From: Nemertoderma westbladi
Taxonomy: Eukaryota > Xenacoelomorpha > Nemertodermatida > Nemertodermatidae
Direction: 5' to 3'
DNA: 64,000 bases
Assembly: GCA_032718475.1 (NCBI GenBank)
Contig: JAUCBJ010008392.1
Coordinates: 43,893 to 107,892, forward strand
Part shown: positions 29,722 to 40,085 of the stretch, piece by piece
How the letters are laid out: every line of letters begins with the position of its first letter
Numbering within the stretch: the stretch's first letter is position 1
Made by a program: the position numbers and the translations under genes
The notes under the pieces: model-generated
Seen by the model: the letters and a program-made list of their open reading frames with translations, nothing else
What the model was told of the DNA's origin: nothing
Databases searched by the model: none

Positions 29722-32022
29722 TTAGTCTTTCTTACGCGGACAGCGTTTACGCAGTTTTTTGAGGCTAGCAAGAGTCCTTTTCTCTTTGGGGCGAGCCACT
29801 TTACTAGGAGGGCTGTAACTCCTGGGTGAAGGGTGCAATACAATTGCATCAGAAGGTTTAGGATTACGATCGGTGTATCCGCCGGTCGAGGTACCTGGTT
29901 GATCGATATCAACTTCAGTGGAGCGAGGTCTAACGGCCTTTAGGGCGCGTCTTAGGACAGCAGCTCCTACGGGTCCTTGACGGGTCGTCTGGACAATGGC
30001 GGTAGGTGGACCGTGAGTGGTTAGAAACTTCCTCGGTTTAATGGTTCTTTCCAGTTCGCGTTCTCGGGCTCGATATTCGTAGGGCCGTCGAGATACTTCT
30101 TGTAACTCAGGGTGCGAGTTGATAAATAAATCGCCATACTCAGGGTCTTGATGGATGAAATTGATCAAATGGTATGAAGTAATATCATTAGGATTGACGT
30201 TCCTGAGATATTTTCGAACAAATTTGGTGGAAATACACTCACCAACACGCTTCATTAGTTCGTAACTCGGTGTGCATGTTTTTTGTTCAACAGACGCGAA
30301 TAAATAAGGATGGAATGCGTAAACTCCCTCGTAAGAGCGTCCAGGGTAATAGCGATGGCGGGACTCACAATGTAAATCCGCGTTCGCTTCCCAAGCTCGG
30401 ATGTATCGCAGAGTAATCATCTCATCTCCGCTTTCTAAATCGCGATTAAAGGGGCAATTATAACTGGCATGTCCTTTAAGTTGACAGTGGTGGCATTGAG
30501 TCATAAATTGGGGGCAGACTGCAAAAATGTGCGAGTTATTAAGTCTGCAATACGCACAATAGATCTCCATCATCGGTTGTTCGTGGAAATAGGAGCAGGG
30601 TACGTCTGAGTCCATAGGGGTGAAATGGTCTCTCGATGAGCATAATCGACAACGTTTTCGAGAAACATAGTTGGCGTGTCGATAATCGTATGCGGTGAGA
30701 CATTGTGGACCTTGATACCACTCCAAGACGTAATCGTTATCGCTGCTCCGGGGCGCTGTAGGCTGGATTGCCTCAGATTCTAAGCATATTGGTTCGTCTT
30801 CCAATTGCATAGCTGAGGTAGGTGCGGCTGTCTCCGCAAGCGGACCCACTGTCTGAACTTCCACGACAGAATAACCCGTGGGTATTCGGGGTCTTTGTAT
30901 AACAGATGAATGTAAGTTCTGTATACAAACGTCCTGAAAGAGGGCAAATCCCGCGCTGTTTAGCTTCTCCGCAGCTGAGTCTCTTAGGCTGAGTTTGGTC
31001 AGAGCGCGGTCCTTGAACTGACTATCAACGTTACGGAACGGAGTCAGAAAGCGCCTGAAACATTCGAAGCGGATGAATTTATTGTGTTCATCTAACTTGG
31101 CGAGTTTGGTTCCAAGTATTAAGGGATGGGCGCGGATGGTACGACTGCACACATCGGCTAGCCAACCGGCAAGTGCTGCGTTTTCAAAGATCGTGTATAT
31201 AGCTAAGGAGGGGCGAAGTGGAACACTCATAAAGCTATACACGGCGCCAGGTGCAGTCAATGGCCCATCAAAGTATAAACGAGAATAATGATCTCCATAT
31301 ACTTGTTGGTAATTGATAGGATTTCCAACCTTGAAATTCCATCCGTATTCTTGAAAGGCAAGATGTCCGATGGAGGTTCGTTGTACTTTAGTAATGCCAC
31401 TGGGTGTATTGGCATACATAGTGCGGAAGAAACCTCGGCCTTCTGCCCAGGGAGCAATCAGCTGAGTATCAACGAAAGGGTATGGAATGTTCTCCATATT
31501 CCGAAAGTCGTTTTGTAGATCTCCATAAACAGCTGAGCCGATTTTAAGGATTCTTTCGTTAAACAACATCTCGAGCACGGGCTGGGGTAACATCGATCCA
31601 TCGATACCCATGGCCGGTTTGCGCTCGGTGTCGGTGACGTAACGCTGCGCGAGTTCGAATTGTCCATGTCGGAGTTTCTTTTGTGTCTCAGTAAGAGTCT
31701 CAAAAGAATAATCAATCACATCGGAACACGCTCGAGTATATACGTGGGTAGAACCAGCGAGTCCTCCTATGTGTATCATCCGCGTAGTTCCCAGTTCTCC
31801 AACCGGAACGCTACCTTCGTTATCATAAGTGACAACTCCATACATCTCGATAATGTTGAGAGTCTCGTTCCACTCTTTAGTGGCGTTTTCGAGGGTCATT
31901 CCTACTGGATGCCACAAGGTAGCGCATTCGCTAGCATTAGGTAGATCTCTATACTTTAAGTATTGTGTAGTATATGTTTCCACATTTCCATATCGTTGTA
32001 TTCTTTCCTCCTCGAATAACAC
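29722..32022 (-). CDS. X3: unknown protein with Gag-like zinc knuckles
   Basis: 766 residues without internal stop. I recognise no family for residues 1-400, a globular-looking section with many aromatic residues (e.g. PYPFVDTQLIAPWAEGRGFF). Residues about 457-515 form a Cys/His cluster: CRLC, CAYCRLNNSHIFAVC (CX2CX5HX4C) and CHHCQLKGHASYNC, an exact CX2CX4HX4C knuckle as in retroviral nucleocapsids. The C-terminus is strongly basic (KKLRKRCPRKK). No signal peptide or membrane helix is seen. The listed start is a GTG and the frame is open further upstream towards the poly-C tract at 32,117, so the true N-terminus may lie there or in X2. It occupies the env position of the element. Nucleic-acid binding is inferred from the knuckles. 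Confidence 0.7.
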   Translation of the reverse strand: MLFEEERIQRYGNVETYTTQYLKYRDLPNASECATLWHPVGMTLENATKEWNETLNIIEMYGVVTYDNEGSVPVGELGTTRMIHIGGLAGSTHVYTRACSDVIDYSFETLTETQKKLRHGQFELAQRYVTDTERKPAMGIDGSMLPQPVLEMLFNERILKIGSAVYGDLQNDFRNMENIPYPFVDTQLIAPWAEGRGFFRTMYANTPSGITKVQRTSIGHLAFQEYGWNFKVGNPINYQQVYGDHYSRLYFDGPLTAPGAVYSFMSVPLRPSLAIYTIFENAALAGWLADVCSRTIRAHPLILGTKLAKLDEHNKFIRFECFRRFLTPFRNVDSQFKDRALTKLSLRDSAAEKLNSAGFALFQDVCIQNLHSSVIQRPRIPTGYSVVEVQTVGPLAETAAPTSAMQLEDEPICLESEAIQPTAPRSSDNDYVLEWYQGPQCLTAYDYRHANYVSRKRCRLCSSRDHFTPMDSDVPCSYFHEQPMMEIYCAYCRLNNSHIFAVCPQFMTQCHHCQLKGHASYNCPFNRDLESGDEMITLRYIRAWEANADLHCESRHRYYPGRSYEGVYAFHPYLFASVEQKTCTPSYELMKRVGECISTKFVRKYLRNVNPNDITSYHLINFIHQDPEYGDLFINSHPELQEVSRRPYEYRARERELERTIKPRKFLTTHGPPTAIVQTTRQGPVGAAVLRRALKAVRPRSTEVDIDQPGTSTGGYTDRNPKPSDAIVLHPSPRSYSPPSKVARPKEKRTLASLKKLRKRCPRKKD

Positions 32023-32230
32023 GTCAAGATTCCAGTGTACTAATCGAGTTTTGATGAATCCATCAAGATTATACGGCGGTATTGTTTCTTTCTCTATTCT
32101 GGAAACGTATCCACCTCCCCCCCCCCCCCCCCCCCCCCCAGGGCACCAGCACTCTACTAGCTATTACAGCTATTCGCTGGTGTCCTGTCCTGTGCTAAAT
32201 CCACCATTTACTTTATAATTACGTACAGTA
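32023..32230 (-). other. Homopolymer and short gap between X2 and X3
   Basis: 32,117-32,140 is a run of 24 C (G in sense direction), next to GGCACCAGCACTC. The X3 frame is open on its X3 side. Together with the AT-rich block at 32,270-32,385 this separates X2 from X3. It could be an insertion, a decayed intron or natural spacer; I cannot tell which. Confidence 0.4.
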
Positions 32231-32650
32231 TTAACAACGTATTGTAATATTATCATATATTTCATATAGGATATATATTGTACAGTAATTATTGTGCAAT
32301 TTATTGTGTATTATTTCTTTCTTAAGCATTCGGAAAATATATATATATAAATAAATAAAATAAAAAAAAACATTATATGGTTTTCGAAATGAGTTTACTT
32401 TAACTAACTGATCCAGATGTTTCTGCAGTTGTTCGAGTTCGACAAGATCGAGAGGATTTATTAGTGGTAGAAACCTCAGACTATGTGTAGGATCTTCCGG
32501 TTTTACCATATAATATTGTGTTAGATTAACGTAATAAGGGTGATCTTTGATCCCATAAAACGAGTCCGGTAAAGGTGTTAACATCGTGTACCATGCGACG
32601 GACAAGATCCGCTCTATTGTCCGGAGGTTCAACGAGTATACCATCGACAC
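32231..32650 (-). pseudogene. X2 continuation in another frame
   Basis: This frame overlaps the end of X2 and reads more like protein than the X2 tail does (DHPYYVNLTQYYMVKPEDP, then LVELEQLQKHLDQLVKV) before running into AT-rich sequence. I infer a frameshift near 32,580-32,600 in copy A and that X2 really continues here. Copy B lacks this part, so it cannot be checked within the window. Confidence 0.45.
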
Positions 32651-33581
32651 GAGCGGCTTCGATGGGCGGACGTTGCAACATGGGAGCGTCAGCGATAAGA
32701 TCTCGAGATCTTAGGTTGATATCAACCGGTTGAGGCTGTGCCGTGGCGAAGAGTTTGTCTCCGAAATGAGGAACCATCGAAGGATGGACAATGGTTTTAG
32801 AATAGAGATCTGTTATAAGGATTTGAGCTTCTGGCTGGGCTAAAGCTGCTTCTTCTCTCTCATCTAGTTCTATATGTCTCTCCTCGAGCTGATTTTCCTC
32901 CGCTTGTTGTTGTAAACGCTCATCTAGGAACTCTTGTAAAGAGTAGGTTCGTCCACGTTCGATGTCCTCCTCAAGATTTTGTATTTCTCTATCGAACTGG
33001 GGTAAAGCTAATTCTTTCACCGCTTGGACTTGTTGCTGCAATTTACGTTTCTCCAAACAAATGTAAGTTCCCTTTCCGATTTTCTGCCGAATAGCGTCTA
33101 ACGCGTTTCGTACGACGCTCTCTTCGACTTCCGTAACGGGTTGAATCGAGGTGAAGCTGGGATGGTTGTACGGGTTAAACGGCGATATTAGATGACCGCG
33201 TCCTAATCCGGCTAGGTAGGGTTGGCGAATATCTAGCGAGCCCACTACCGGAGTGCCACCGATCAACTGTTCGGGTAACACTAGATCTTTGAACAGTGAG
33301 TACAGTTCGGGAGGATCCGTGATACTATTAGGATCAAGAGTCTGAGGTCTAACTGAGGAATGAGGAGGTCTGACCGAGTATTCCGGAACTCTGATCATTG
33401 GTTTATTCAAGGATCGTTTGAGCCAAGCGACTGTATGTGATACGTCGAACAGGTTTCGCTCGAAACTCCCATAAGTATATCGTGTAAAACTGTGTTTAGC
33501 GCAACGTCTCCGCGGATGTTTATGTCTTTCCGTTTGTTGGTTGGGTCTTGGGCATTCATCGCAATAATACCAAAGACGCAC
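32526..33581 (-). CDS. X2: Cys/His-motif and coiled-coil protein, unknown
   Basis: 351 residues. The N-terminus holds CDEC (C7, C10) and CAKH (C27, H30), a CX2C...CX2H metal site that is also present in the homologue at 63,315 (C111, C114, then CSYH). A Pro-rich middle follows, then a coiled coil at residues about 165-250 (QAVKELALPQFDREIQNLEEDIE, in parts). It is in the same frame as X1, from which it is split by two TAA codons. In copy B a 1-base frameshift splits the two instead, and at 63,315 they are one frame, so X1-X2 was originally one protein. The start codon here is GTG/ATG-like and artificial. Confidence 0.65.
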   Translation of the reverse strand: MRLWYYCDECPRPNQQTERHKHPRRRCAKHSFTRYTYGSFERNLFDVSHTVAWLKRSLNKPMIRVPEYSVRPPHSSVRPQTLDPNSITDPPELYSLFKDLVLPEQLIGGTPVVGSLDIRQPYLAGLGRGHLISPFNPYNHPSFTSIQPVTEVEESVVRNALDAIRQKIGKGTYICLEKRKLQQQVQAVKELALPQFDREIQNLEEDIERGRTYSLQEFLDERLQQQAEENQLEERHIELDEREEAALAQPEAQILITDLYSKTIVHPSMVPHFGDKLFATAQPQPVDINLRSRDLIADAPMLQRPPIEAARVDGILVEPPDNRADLVRRMVHDVNTFTGLVLWDQRSPLLR

Positions 33582-33608
33582 GTCTTATAGGGGAAACGCG
33601 GGTGATAT

Positions 33609-34229
33609 TTATTCGGTTTTACAATATTCCTCCATCTGTTCGAAGCTATCTGGGATGACAGGTAGCGGTCGATCGGTGGTAAGATACATCATAGTGAAAT
33701 AGAGTCGTTTGAGTTCTATCATAGGATCATGATGTATACCTTGAGGATATCGAGTTTCTGGATTTTGTTGATTGGCAATATTGAGATATGTTTCTCTCAG
33801 GAATTCCAGATAATCGTTGAAGTCGCTGCGTTTATCCGGCTCTTCAATGTCTTCTCCTTCGAGTCTGTTTCGAATAGAATTCTCGTGTTCCATTCTTGGT
33901 TTATCGTTCCGCCTCCGCTGGGTAGGATATTTAAATAAAACCATTTCCCTTTCGGTGTCTACATCGTCCGTATCGTGTAAATCGATAGGATGTCCAGTAG
34001 TTAAGAAGTCCATATACGTACCATTACGATGCGTATAGCGAGCGGTGAACTTTCTATAATCCAATTCACGCATAAGTTGCTCCTGGGACATTGGCGGTTC
34101 GATATAACGGCCATCATCCTCCGTAGTAGTTGGACCAGCGTCGCCGCGTATCAAGCTATCGACAAACGCTTGTAAAGGTAGAGTATATCGCTCCCTTATA
34201 CCAAGATCATCTTCTATCAACTCAGTCAT
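33609..34229 (-). CDS. X1: conserved N-terminal part of the X protein
   Basis: 206 residues from an ATG at 34,229. It is acidic and mostly helical. The C-terminal third (EIRRLYH-type motif: ELKRLYFTMMYLTTDRPLP) aligns with residues about 55-95 of the frame at 63,315 at roughly half identity by eye, including YLT, PLP and F/E residues. Copy B encodes the same protein at 46,381-47,064. A TATA-like TATATAAACTC lies about 45 nt before the ATG in sense direction, and TATAGCAG/AT could serve as a splice acceptor directly before it. Function unknown. Confidence 0.7.
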   Translation of the reverse strand: MTELIEDDLGIRERYTLPLQAFVDSLIRGDAGPTTTEDDGRYIEPPMSQEQLMRELDYRKFTARYTHRNGTYMDFLTTGHPIDLHDTDDVDTEREMVLFKYPTQRRRNDKPRMEHENSIRNRLEGEDIEEPDKRSDFNDYLEFLRETYLNIANQQNPETRYPQGIHHDPMIELKRLYFTMMYLTTDRPLPVIPDSFEQMEEYCKTE

Positions 34230-36105
34230 ATCTGCTATATGAGTTTATCAATATTATAATGAGTTTATATATTAGGCTAGCGGGCGTCGCTGCCTACCCC
34301 TCTTTTGCCCCCGGACAGTGCAAGATCCTCAGCGCCGATGTACCGTCGTCGCTGTGCTTTCACCAACGATGTAGCTACACAACGACAACGATAACCGGCA
34401 CAAGTCACTCCACTGTCCGTCCCAAAGGCTTGGATTTACTTCAGGTTCTTACTGGAGAGTTAGGGCTACTTTCACAATTGCGACTCGCTACTGTAAACAC
34501 ACTTTAGTAGTAACATTCACCTATAAACGCACAAATTCCACACAACTGTCACAAATCGCACACATTCGGGCCATTTGTCCGTTAGTCAGTGCCTTCCAGA
34601 ATGCCACGTTATTATTGGGTATCTTGGGATACCAGCAGTGCGCTATTTATTCCTTATGCCATTCAATGGGGCAAGCCTTTATTGTTCTTTTAACTCACTT
34701 CTAATTCTAGCGTGGTTGTTGCCATGGTGACATTATGGAAAGCTAGCGGTAGAATTAGGGTAATTCTCATGCATACAGATCTGGGATGCTATTTAATAGT
34801 AATTCTTTAACTGTCAATATTCCTCTTTATACATGATTTTATGAATTTTGTCGGCTATTGACTATATATTGGAGATTCTCACACACTAATATACTTAATA
34901 GGGTGAATCTCCGCTCCCATGATCTATTAATTTATGGAATTTTGGGAATGTTATAAATTGTATAAAAATGACAATTTATCAAATTCATTAAAATATGAAT
35001 TTAAATTTATTCCCGTAAATTTTATTATTTAATATTAAATAGACACAATTTTATTCCAGAACATGTCTGGGGACTAAGATCCTCGATTCTAGGAAATTGG
35101 TCTTTTTAAGAATATCGGTAAGTGCTACGATATCTTAATAGACTAGAATTTTAAAGGATCTAAAATTTGACAGATTTTGTAAATATTAATAATTAATATT
35201 TAGGATGGGCACCGGTTTATTCCAGAACTTTTCTGGGGACGTTAACCATTGATTCTAGAATTTTGTCTTTCAAGTATATCGGTGGGTGCCGCTATATCTT
35301 AATCGACTAGAATTACAGATGGTCAAAGGTTTTAACAGATTTATTTTGCGTTATACGCTACTGTTAAAGGGACATCACGCTACTATATGTATTATTTAAT
35401 ATACGGTATGAGAGCAATATCGCACGAAGCAATGTCAGTGAGAAGAGGCAAGTCGTTTCCAAGGTCTACCCAGAGCTTGGTTTAGCCGAGACACGAGGAT
35501 CTGAATTTTGCATTCCTAATACTCTACTTACCAATAATACTTGAATATAGTAGGAGCTTTATTGTACTTTAATAAGTACGGATATTTCATCTTACTGTAG
35601 TCACGTATTTATAATGTAATACGGACAGTAAGGAAAGAGAAAAAGAATTATTTCTCGCCGTCGCACTAAATATATAATATATAAGTAATTAAGTAATAAA
35701 CGCGAATATATATTGCACTAATCTACTAAATAATCGCTAAAATAACATTCTACTAAATAAAATTAAAGAAAACGATTATAATAAAATTACATAATAATAC
35801 ATACATAAATATAAAATAATAAAAACAAATATAAAATAATATAGTCACACACCCACTCCAGACGCTGTTACGTTGGGGAGTCCCTAGATGTTTGTTGGAT
35901 TAGGGAGGTGGTCGTGGGAAGAGTATCTTGCCTTCCATAGTTTCTGGACAGTTCTCGGTCTCGTTCCAGTAATCATAAACGACCAACTGGGCAATTGAGC
36001 TGCTGTGTCTCGAAGACAATTCCAGGTTTCCTCTTCGTCCTGGAATAGTGACGATAGAAACATTGCTTCAAATACACGACGGCCTTACAAAGCCGATTCC
36101 AGGAT
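34230..36105 (-). other. Gene-free gap between pol remnant and X1, copy A
   Basis: AT-rich with no coding signal. It contains two degenerate copies of a block of about 165 bp (near 35,041 and 35,206; shared TTTATTCCAGAAC, TCTGGGGAC and GATTCTAG). The same gap with the same repeats is at 47,065-48,843 in copy B. The + strand BEL-2 has a gap of about 2.0 kb in the same place, between pol and its X homologue. It may hold promoter or splice signals for X. Confidence 0.6.
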
Positions 36106-37350
36106 CTATAGTGGTCCATTGCTCCCGGCAGGAGAGGTGAGAGTCCCGGCGAGACGTCTGGTGTTCCAGATCTCCAGTCTCTCTCTCTCTCTGATCTCCA
36201 CAACAGATCGGTCCGCGGTGGGGGAGTTTAGATCCACAGTGTCGTCCCTGGCAATGTGTAATACAGACAGATCTATCACGGGTTTAAATAACCTTGATTT
36301 ACTCGTCCAGGTTTTAGGTTTGACTTTCTCCGCTCCCTTGGCTTGTCTAATCTTAGCCGTGGTAAGATGGGGAGACCATTCATCTTCTTTACTTAGGAAG
36401 TCGGGTCCACCTAACCAGTCTGGAGTATCTGTCAGTTCTTGAGGAGTTGCTCCTCTGGAAGCGATGTTGGCTAGATTAATCATCTCGGGGCAATGTCTCC
36501 ATTGATCTACATTGGAGTTAATATCGTCATTATCTGAGGAGTATGGTGTTCCCTCAGTTGGATCGTCTAACTCACTGCTCTCAACTTCCCATTCTCTTGC
36601 TTGATATACCTGATCTTTCGGTAATCTTTCCATGAGAGTTCTACGGGAAGGGCCAGTAAAGTACCAACCCACTCTAGTTCTTCCCGCATAAGCTTGTAGT
36701 GGTTGCGGTTGAGCAGGCCGTTTCTCCAATGTCTCGAGCGCTTCATGCGCGTTTTGACCGATGAGTATTTGCACTCCAGGGTAATCGGTGTTGAATCTAG
36801 GTATTTCGAGCTGCTGGGTGAAATCGTCCTCATCCCAGTTATAAGGTTCCACTTGGCTGGTAGCGAAGTTCTTTATCGCCACCATTTTTACTGACCTTAT
36901 ACTATGTTCTCCTAGTTCATCCTGGGGGGTGGACAACGCACCTACATAATAATCCGCTATTACTGTAGATTTCCAAACCTGCATAATTCCTGACATGTTT
37001 AGCTTAGTTCGGAACTTGGGTTGTCCAGCAAAGATGTCTTCGGCTAGTTCTTTGTCAATGAATGTTCCTGTGCTACCGGAGTCAAGGAGGGCGTTCACTA
37101 TATAACTCCTTTTAGGTCCGTGGACCCTTAACTGTACTACAGGAAATTCTCGGATTCCTACATTGGAAGTTGGTGCTTTCCAAGATGGTTGTCGATCAGA
37201 AGTAGTTAGGGTGAGGTCGCTGTCTGTGTCTTTTTCATACGTAAGTGCTCGATACACTGCGGTATTTATCATGTAACAGGATTCATCTTCGTCGGAGAAT
37301 TCATCCGTATAGAATCCTTCCATCTCAGAACTTTGGTCAGTGTCGTTCAC
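36106..37350 (-). CDS. pro: Copy A protease fused to a pol remnant
   Basis: 414 residues. The retropepsin starts near residue 80 with ALLDSGSTGTFID, a complete DSG triad. After an acidic linker the frame jumps near residue 280 (about 36,510) directly to QWRHCPE and ANIASRGATP, which in BEL-2 lie after RNase H (58,840-58,890). RT and the catalytic part of RNase H are absent. It goes on through GPDFLS and ends in unrelated, charged sequence. Copy B has the same junction, so the deletion is inherited by the family. The frame is continuous with gag except for stops. Confidence 0.8.
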   Translation of the reverse strand: MNDTDQSSEMEGFYTDEFSDEDESCYMINTAVYRALTYEKDTDSDLTLTTSDRQPSWKAPTSNVGIREFPVVQLRVHGPKRSYIVNALLDSGSTGTFIDKELAEDIFAGQPKFRTKLNMSGIMQVWKSTVIADYYVGALSTPQDELGEHSIRSVKMVAIKNFATSQVEPYNWDEDDFTQQLEIPRFNTDYPGVQILIGQNAHEALETLEKRPAQPQPLQAYAGRTRVGWYFTGPSRRTLMERLPKDQVYQAREWEVESSELDDPTEGTPYSSDNDDINSNVDQWRHCPEMINLANIASRGATPQELTDTPDWLGGPDFLSKEDEWSPHLTTAKIRQAKGAEKVKPKTWTSKSRLFKPVIDLSVLHIARDDTVDLNSPTADRSVVEIRERERLEIWNTRRLAGTLTSPAGSNGPL

Positions 37351-37401
37351 ATCACTGAATTGGACATGTAGTTCGGAATCACTTACCTGACTCGGACTGT
37401 T

Positions 37402-37989
37402 TCATTCGAATTCAGTGTACAACAAAATATGATGTTTCGCACCGCACTTTGCACACCTTGTGTCGGAGTAACAGGTTCGCCGTTGGTGTCCTTGTCTGAG
37501 GCAATTATAACACAACCGCTTATCCCACATGACTTCCCGTCTCTCCGTTAATGATTTCTTCAGGAATTCATCACACATATTCAAACGGTGGGTCCCATCA
37601 CATAGCACACATTTCGGTTTGATGTTACTTACCTTATTTTGAATAACATTGTGCACACTCGTTCTTTCTTCGGGCTTTCTCACCTGAATTCTCTTAGGAG
37701 ACGTAGGAGGAGTTTTTCTTACCTGTTCTCTCCTGTCATTGGTTCGAGACTTGAATTTACTTACCTGTTCTTTAGGCGTTTTATCGACATAATAAGATCT
37801 TTCAGTGTCTTTCCCGCTATCCTCTCCTTGAGAAGTCTGGCTTTCGCCGTCGTCGGTATAACACACTGGTGTTACCTTTCTCCTAGAAACGGGTTTCTCA
37901 CTTACCTTGTTTTCTGGTGTCTTCTCTCTGGACTGTTTTAGGAGTTGTAATTTCAATTCTCCATCCAAGAATGACATGAGATCAGCCAT
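37402..37989 (-). pseudogene. gag: Copy A Gag, zinc-knuckle part
   Basis: 195 residues with CVLCDGTHRLNMC, CYNCLRQGHQRRTC (CX2CX4HX4C) and CAKCGAKHHILL, which bind nucleic acid in Gag proteins of this group. It is in the same frame as the protease segment and is separated from it by TGA where copy B has an Arg codon, so this is a nonsense change. The upstream stop at 38,002 is TGA where copy B has CGA. Confidence 0.75.
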
Positions 37990-38001
37990 GGTAGGGTCTC
38001 G

Positions 38002-38337
38002 TCATTGTTGTTCCATCATATATAACAATTTCTTATCCGAGCGTGTACCTACTCCACCCTTCGGTAAAGTAGAAGCCACGGCTCCAATAACCATAGAACT
38101 CTGATATTCATGTGACTTACCTAACCAATCTAATTGTCTACAGATCTCTTGAATCTCATCGGAAAACTCTATTATCCCGCTGCTAATGAACTTTCGGGGT
38201 GCTACTAATTTTACATACAAATATTTAGCTATGTTATTCCTATTACCATACCTGATGTTTAGTGTATCCCAAACTTGTCTTAATCCATCTGGATGTCCAA
38301 TAAACTTTAACGCCATTAACTTGGGAGATCCTTCCAA
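38002..38337 (-). pseudogene. gag: Copy A Gag core, C-terminal part
   Basis: 111 residues corresponding to the BEL/Pao Gag core (GHPDGLRQVWDTLNIRYGN, FSDEIQEICRQLDWLG). It is in frame with the segments on both sides. The upstream break comes from a small local duplication of CCTCTCCAT...TTA near 38,355-38,385 that introduces stops; copy B lacks it. Confidence 0.7.
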
Positions 38338-38361
38338 GCACTCGATGAGGAATCCTCTCCA

Positions 38362-40032
38362 TCAGTTAGACCTCTCCATTAATTTCTCTCCATTAGATAG
38401 CACAGAGTTCTGTATGTTATCTTTATAATATTCATTAAAAGGTAACCATTTCATCTCATCTCCATTGAACTTGACTATCTCTCCCACCTTTACCGCTTGA
38501 CGGGCTTCGGTTCTAGCCATTTGACGCATAAAACTTTCTTGGGCCATCGTGTTATTTAATATCGAGTTATCTGTATATAAATTTCTCGGATTATGATCAG
38601 GTCTATATGGAATATCATTGTCAACAGGTTTATAATTACCCTTAATAGGGTTAACTATAGGAGTTTCTACTTCACTAGCAGTATAGATGCGGGTAGGCTC
38701 CACACCTTGCGCATGAGATACTTCAGACCTAACAGGTTGACACATTGTTACCGGGGGTGGTGGTATACCCCTTTGTGTATTTACTAATTTATCGCGTTCC
38801 AACGCGATACTTTGCTGCACTTCTTGCAACTCTAACCTACTTTCCCTTACTGTGCCCTTGAACTGCTTAACAGTCTCCTGCATCTGCCTGAGCAGGAGAT
38901 CCATCCCCCGCCGTCTCTCATCCACCCACTCGACCGCCGAAGCGGGAGCCGCCAACGTTGTAGCGGGCGGACGAGGGACAACGGGCGACAAATCATTAAT
39001 ATTTCGCTCGGAGTCCAGAACATGAACTGTCTCCTGGGCTGTTCTGCGGGGCACAGGTAGCTTAGTGCTATGCAAAGGGAATCTAGAGGTAGGTTCTGGG
39101 AGTACAGGTGTCTCTATCACCGAAGGGGTGGATTCGAGAACAGGCCTAATTATTTCAGGCTCATCCACTATAGTAGGGAGTCTGTCTATTTTAATAATTT
39201 GGTCTGTGGGTTCTGTACTACCTAAGTCTGTGCTAACTAGTTGTTTTCGAACAGCTGGGGGCAAATCAGGCAATTTCTGACGGTGGGACATTCTTCTACG
39301 TCTGCTAAGACGAGATCGATTTCCTCCGCCATCAGGATCTGTTGTATCGCCTTCATCTGATGATGTAAAACCCTGTCTCTTGGGAGTAGATCGACTCATC
39401 ATCTGCATTTGACTAGCTGTTAACTGTTTATTTATGCAGTCCCGACTCTCCTGAATATCCTCCAACTCCAGTTGGGTGGTCTCTTCAGCTGCTCTTCGTT
39501 CTGCTTCTGCCACTGCTCGCTTTCTTTCTGCTTCTACTGCTGCCGCTGCCGCTTTTCTATCCACTTCTGCCGCTTTTCTTTCCACTTCTGCCGCTTTTCT
39601 TTCTGCTTCTGCCTCTGCTGCTGCCGCTGCTGCTATCTTTCTGTCTTCTATACGTTTTTTCTTTACTTGTTCTTCTTGGACTCTAGTGATGCGGAGGCGT
39701 TCATCAAATTTAGCTTGGTTCGCAGCTCTCATATCCGCATCGATTGCGTCCAACACAAGCTTGGCTCCTTCACTGTTAGGGCTAAGTCCATCTAGCCTTC
39801 TCCTCAACTCTTCATCTCCTACAAAACGTTGATAGTCCGACAGATAGATATCAATAGCATCTCTCTTATGCGGTTTCTCTACCGTCGCTTCACTTTCCAC
39901 TTGGGAAAATGTAGCGTCTGTGGATTCTTCATGGGTTAAGCGCTCAGCTAACTGAGATTTCCACGGGGCAGTTCTTTGAACTTGGAGACTCACCCGCTGT
40001 AACCAAGTCTTTACGGCAACTTGCAACGACAT
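38362..40032 (-). pseudogene. gag: Copy A Gag, coiled coil and start of core
   Basis: 556 residues. Residues about 110-205 are an Ala/Glu/Arg-rich coiled coil with repeated AEAERKAA units. A Pro/Ser-rich middle follows, then the start of the Gag core (VKFNGDEMKWLPFNEYY) at the end. A frameshift separates it from the N-terminal segment at 40,086. The repeats make long false frames on the other strand. Confidence 0.75.
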
Positions 40033-40085
40033 GTCTTGTCTTCTTTTCGAAGCCTCCTCAAAGGCCGATAGGATTAGTCTGATTC

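Noticed and set aside
29722-34229. X1-X3 as a classical envelope protein
   Set aside because: No signal peptide, transmembrane helix, furin-like site or fusion peptide could be seen; X3 has nucleocapsid-like knuckles instead.
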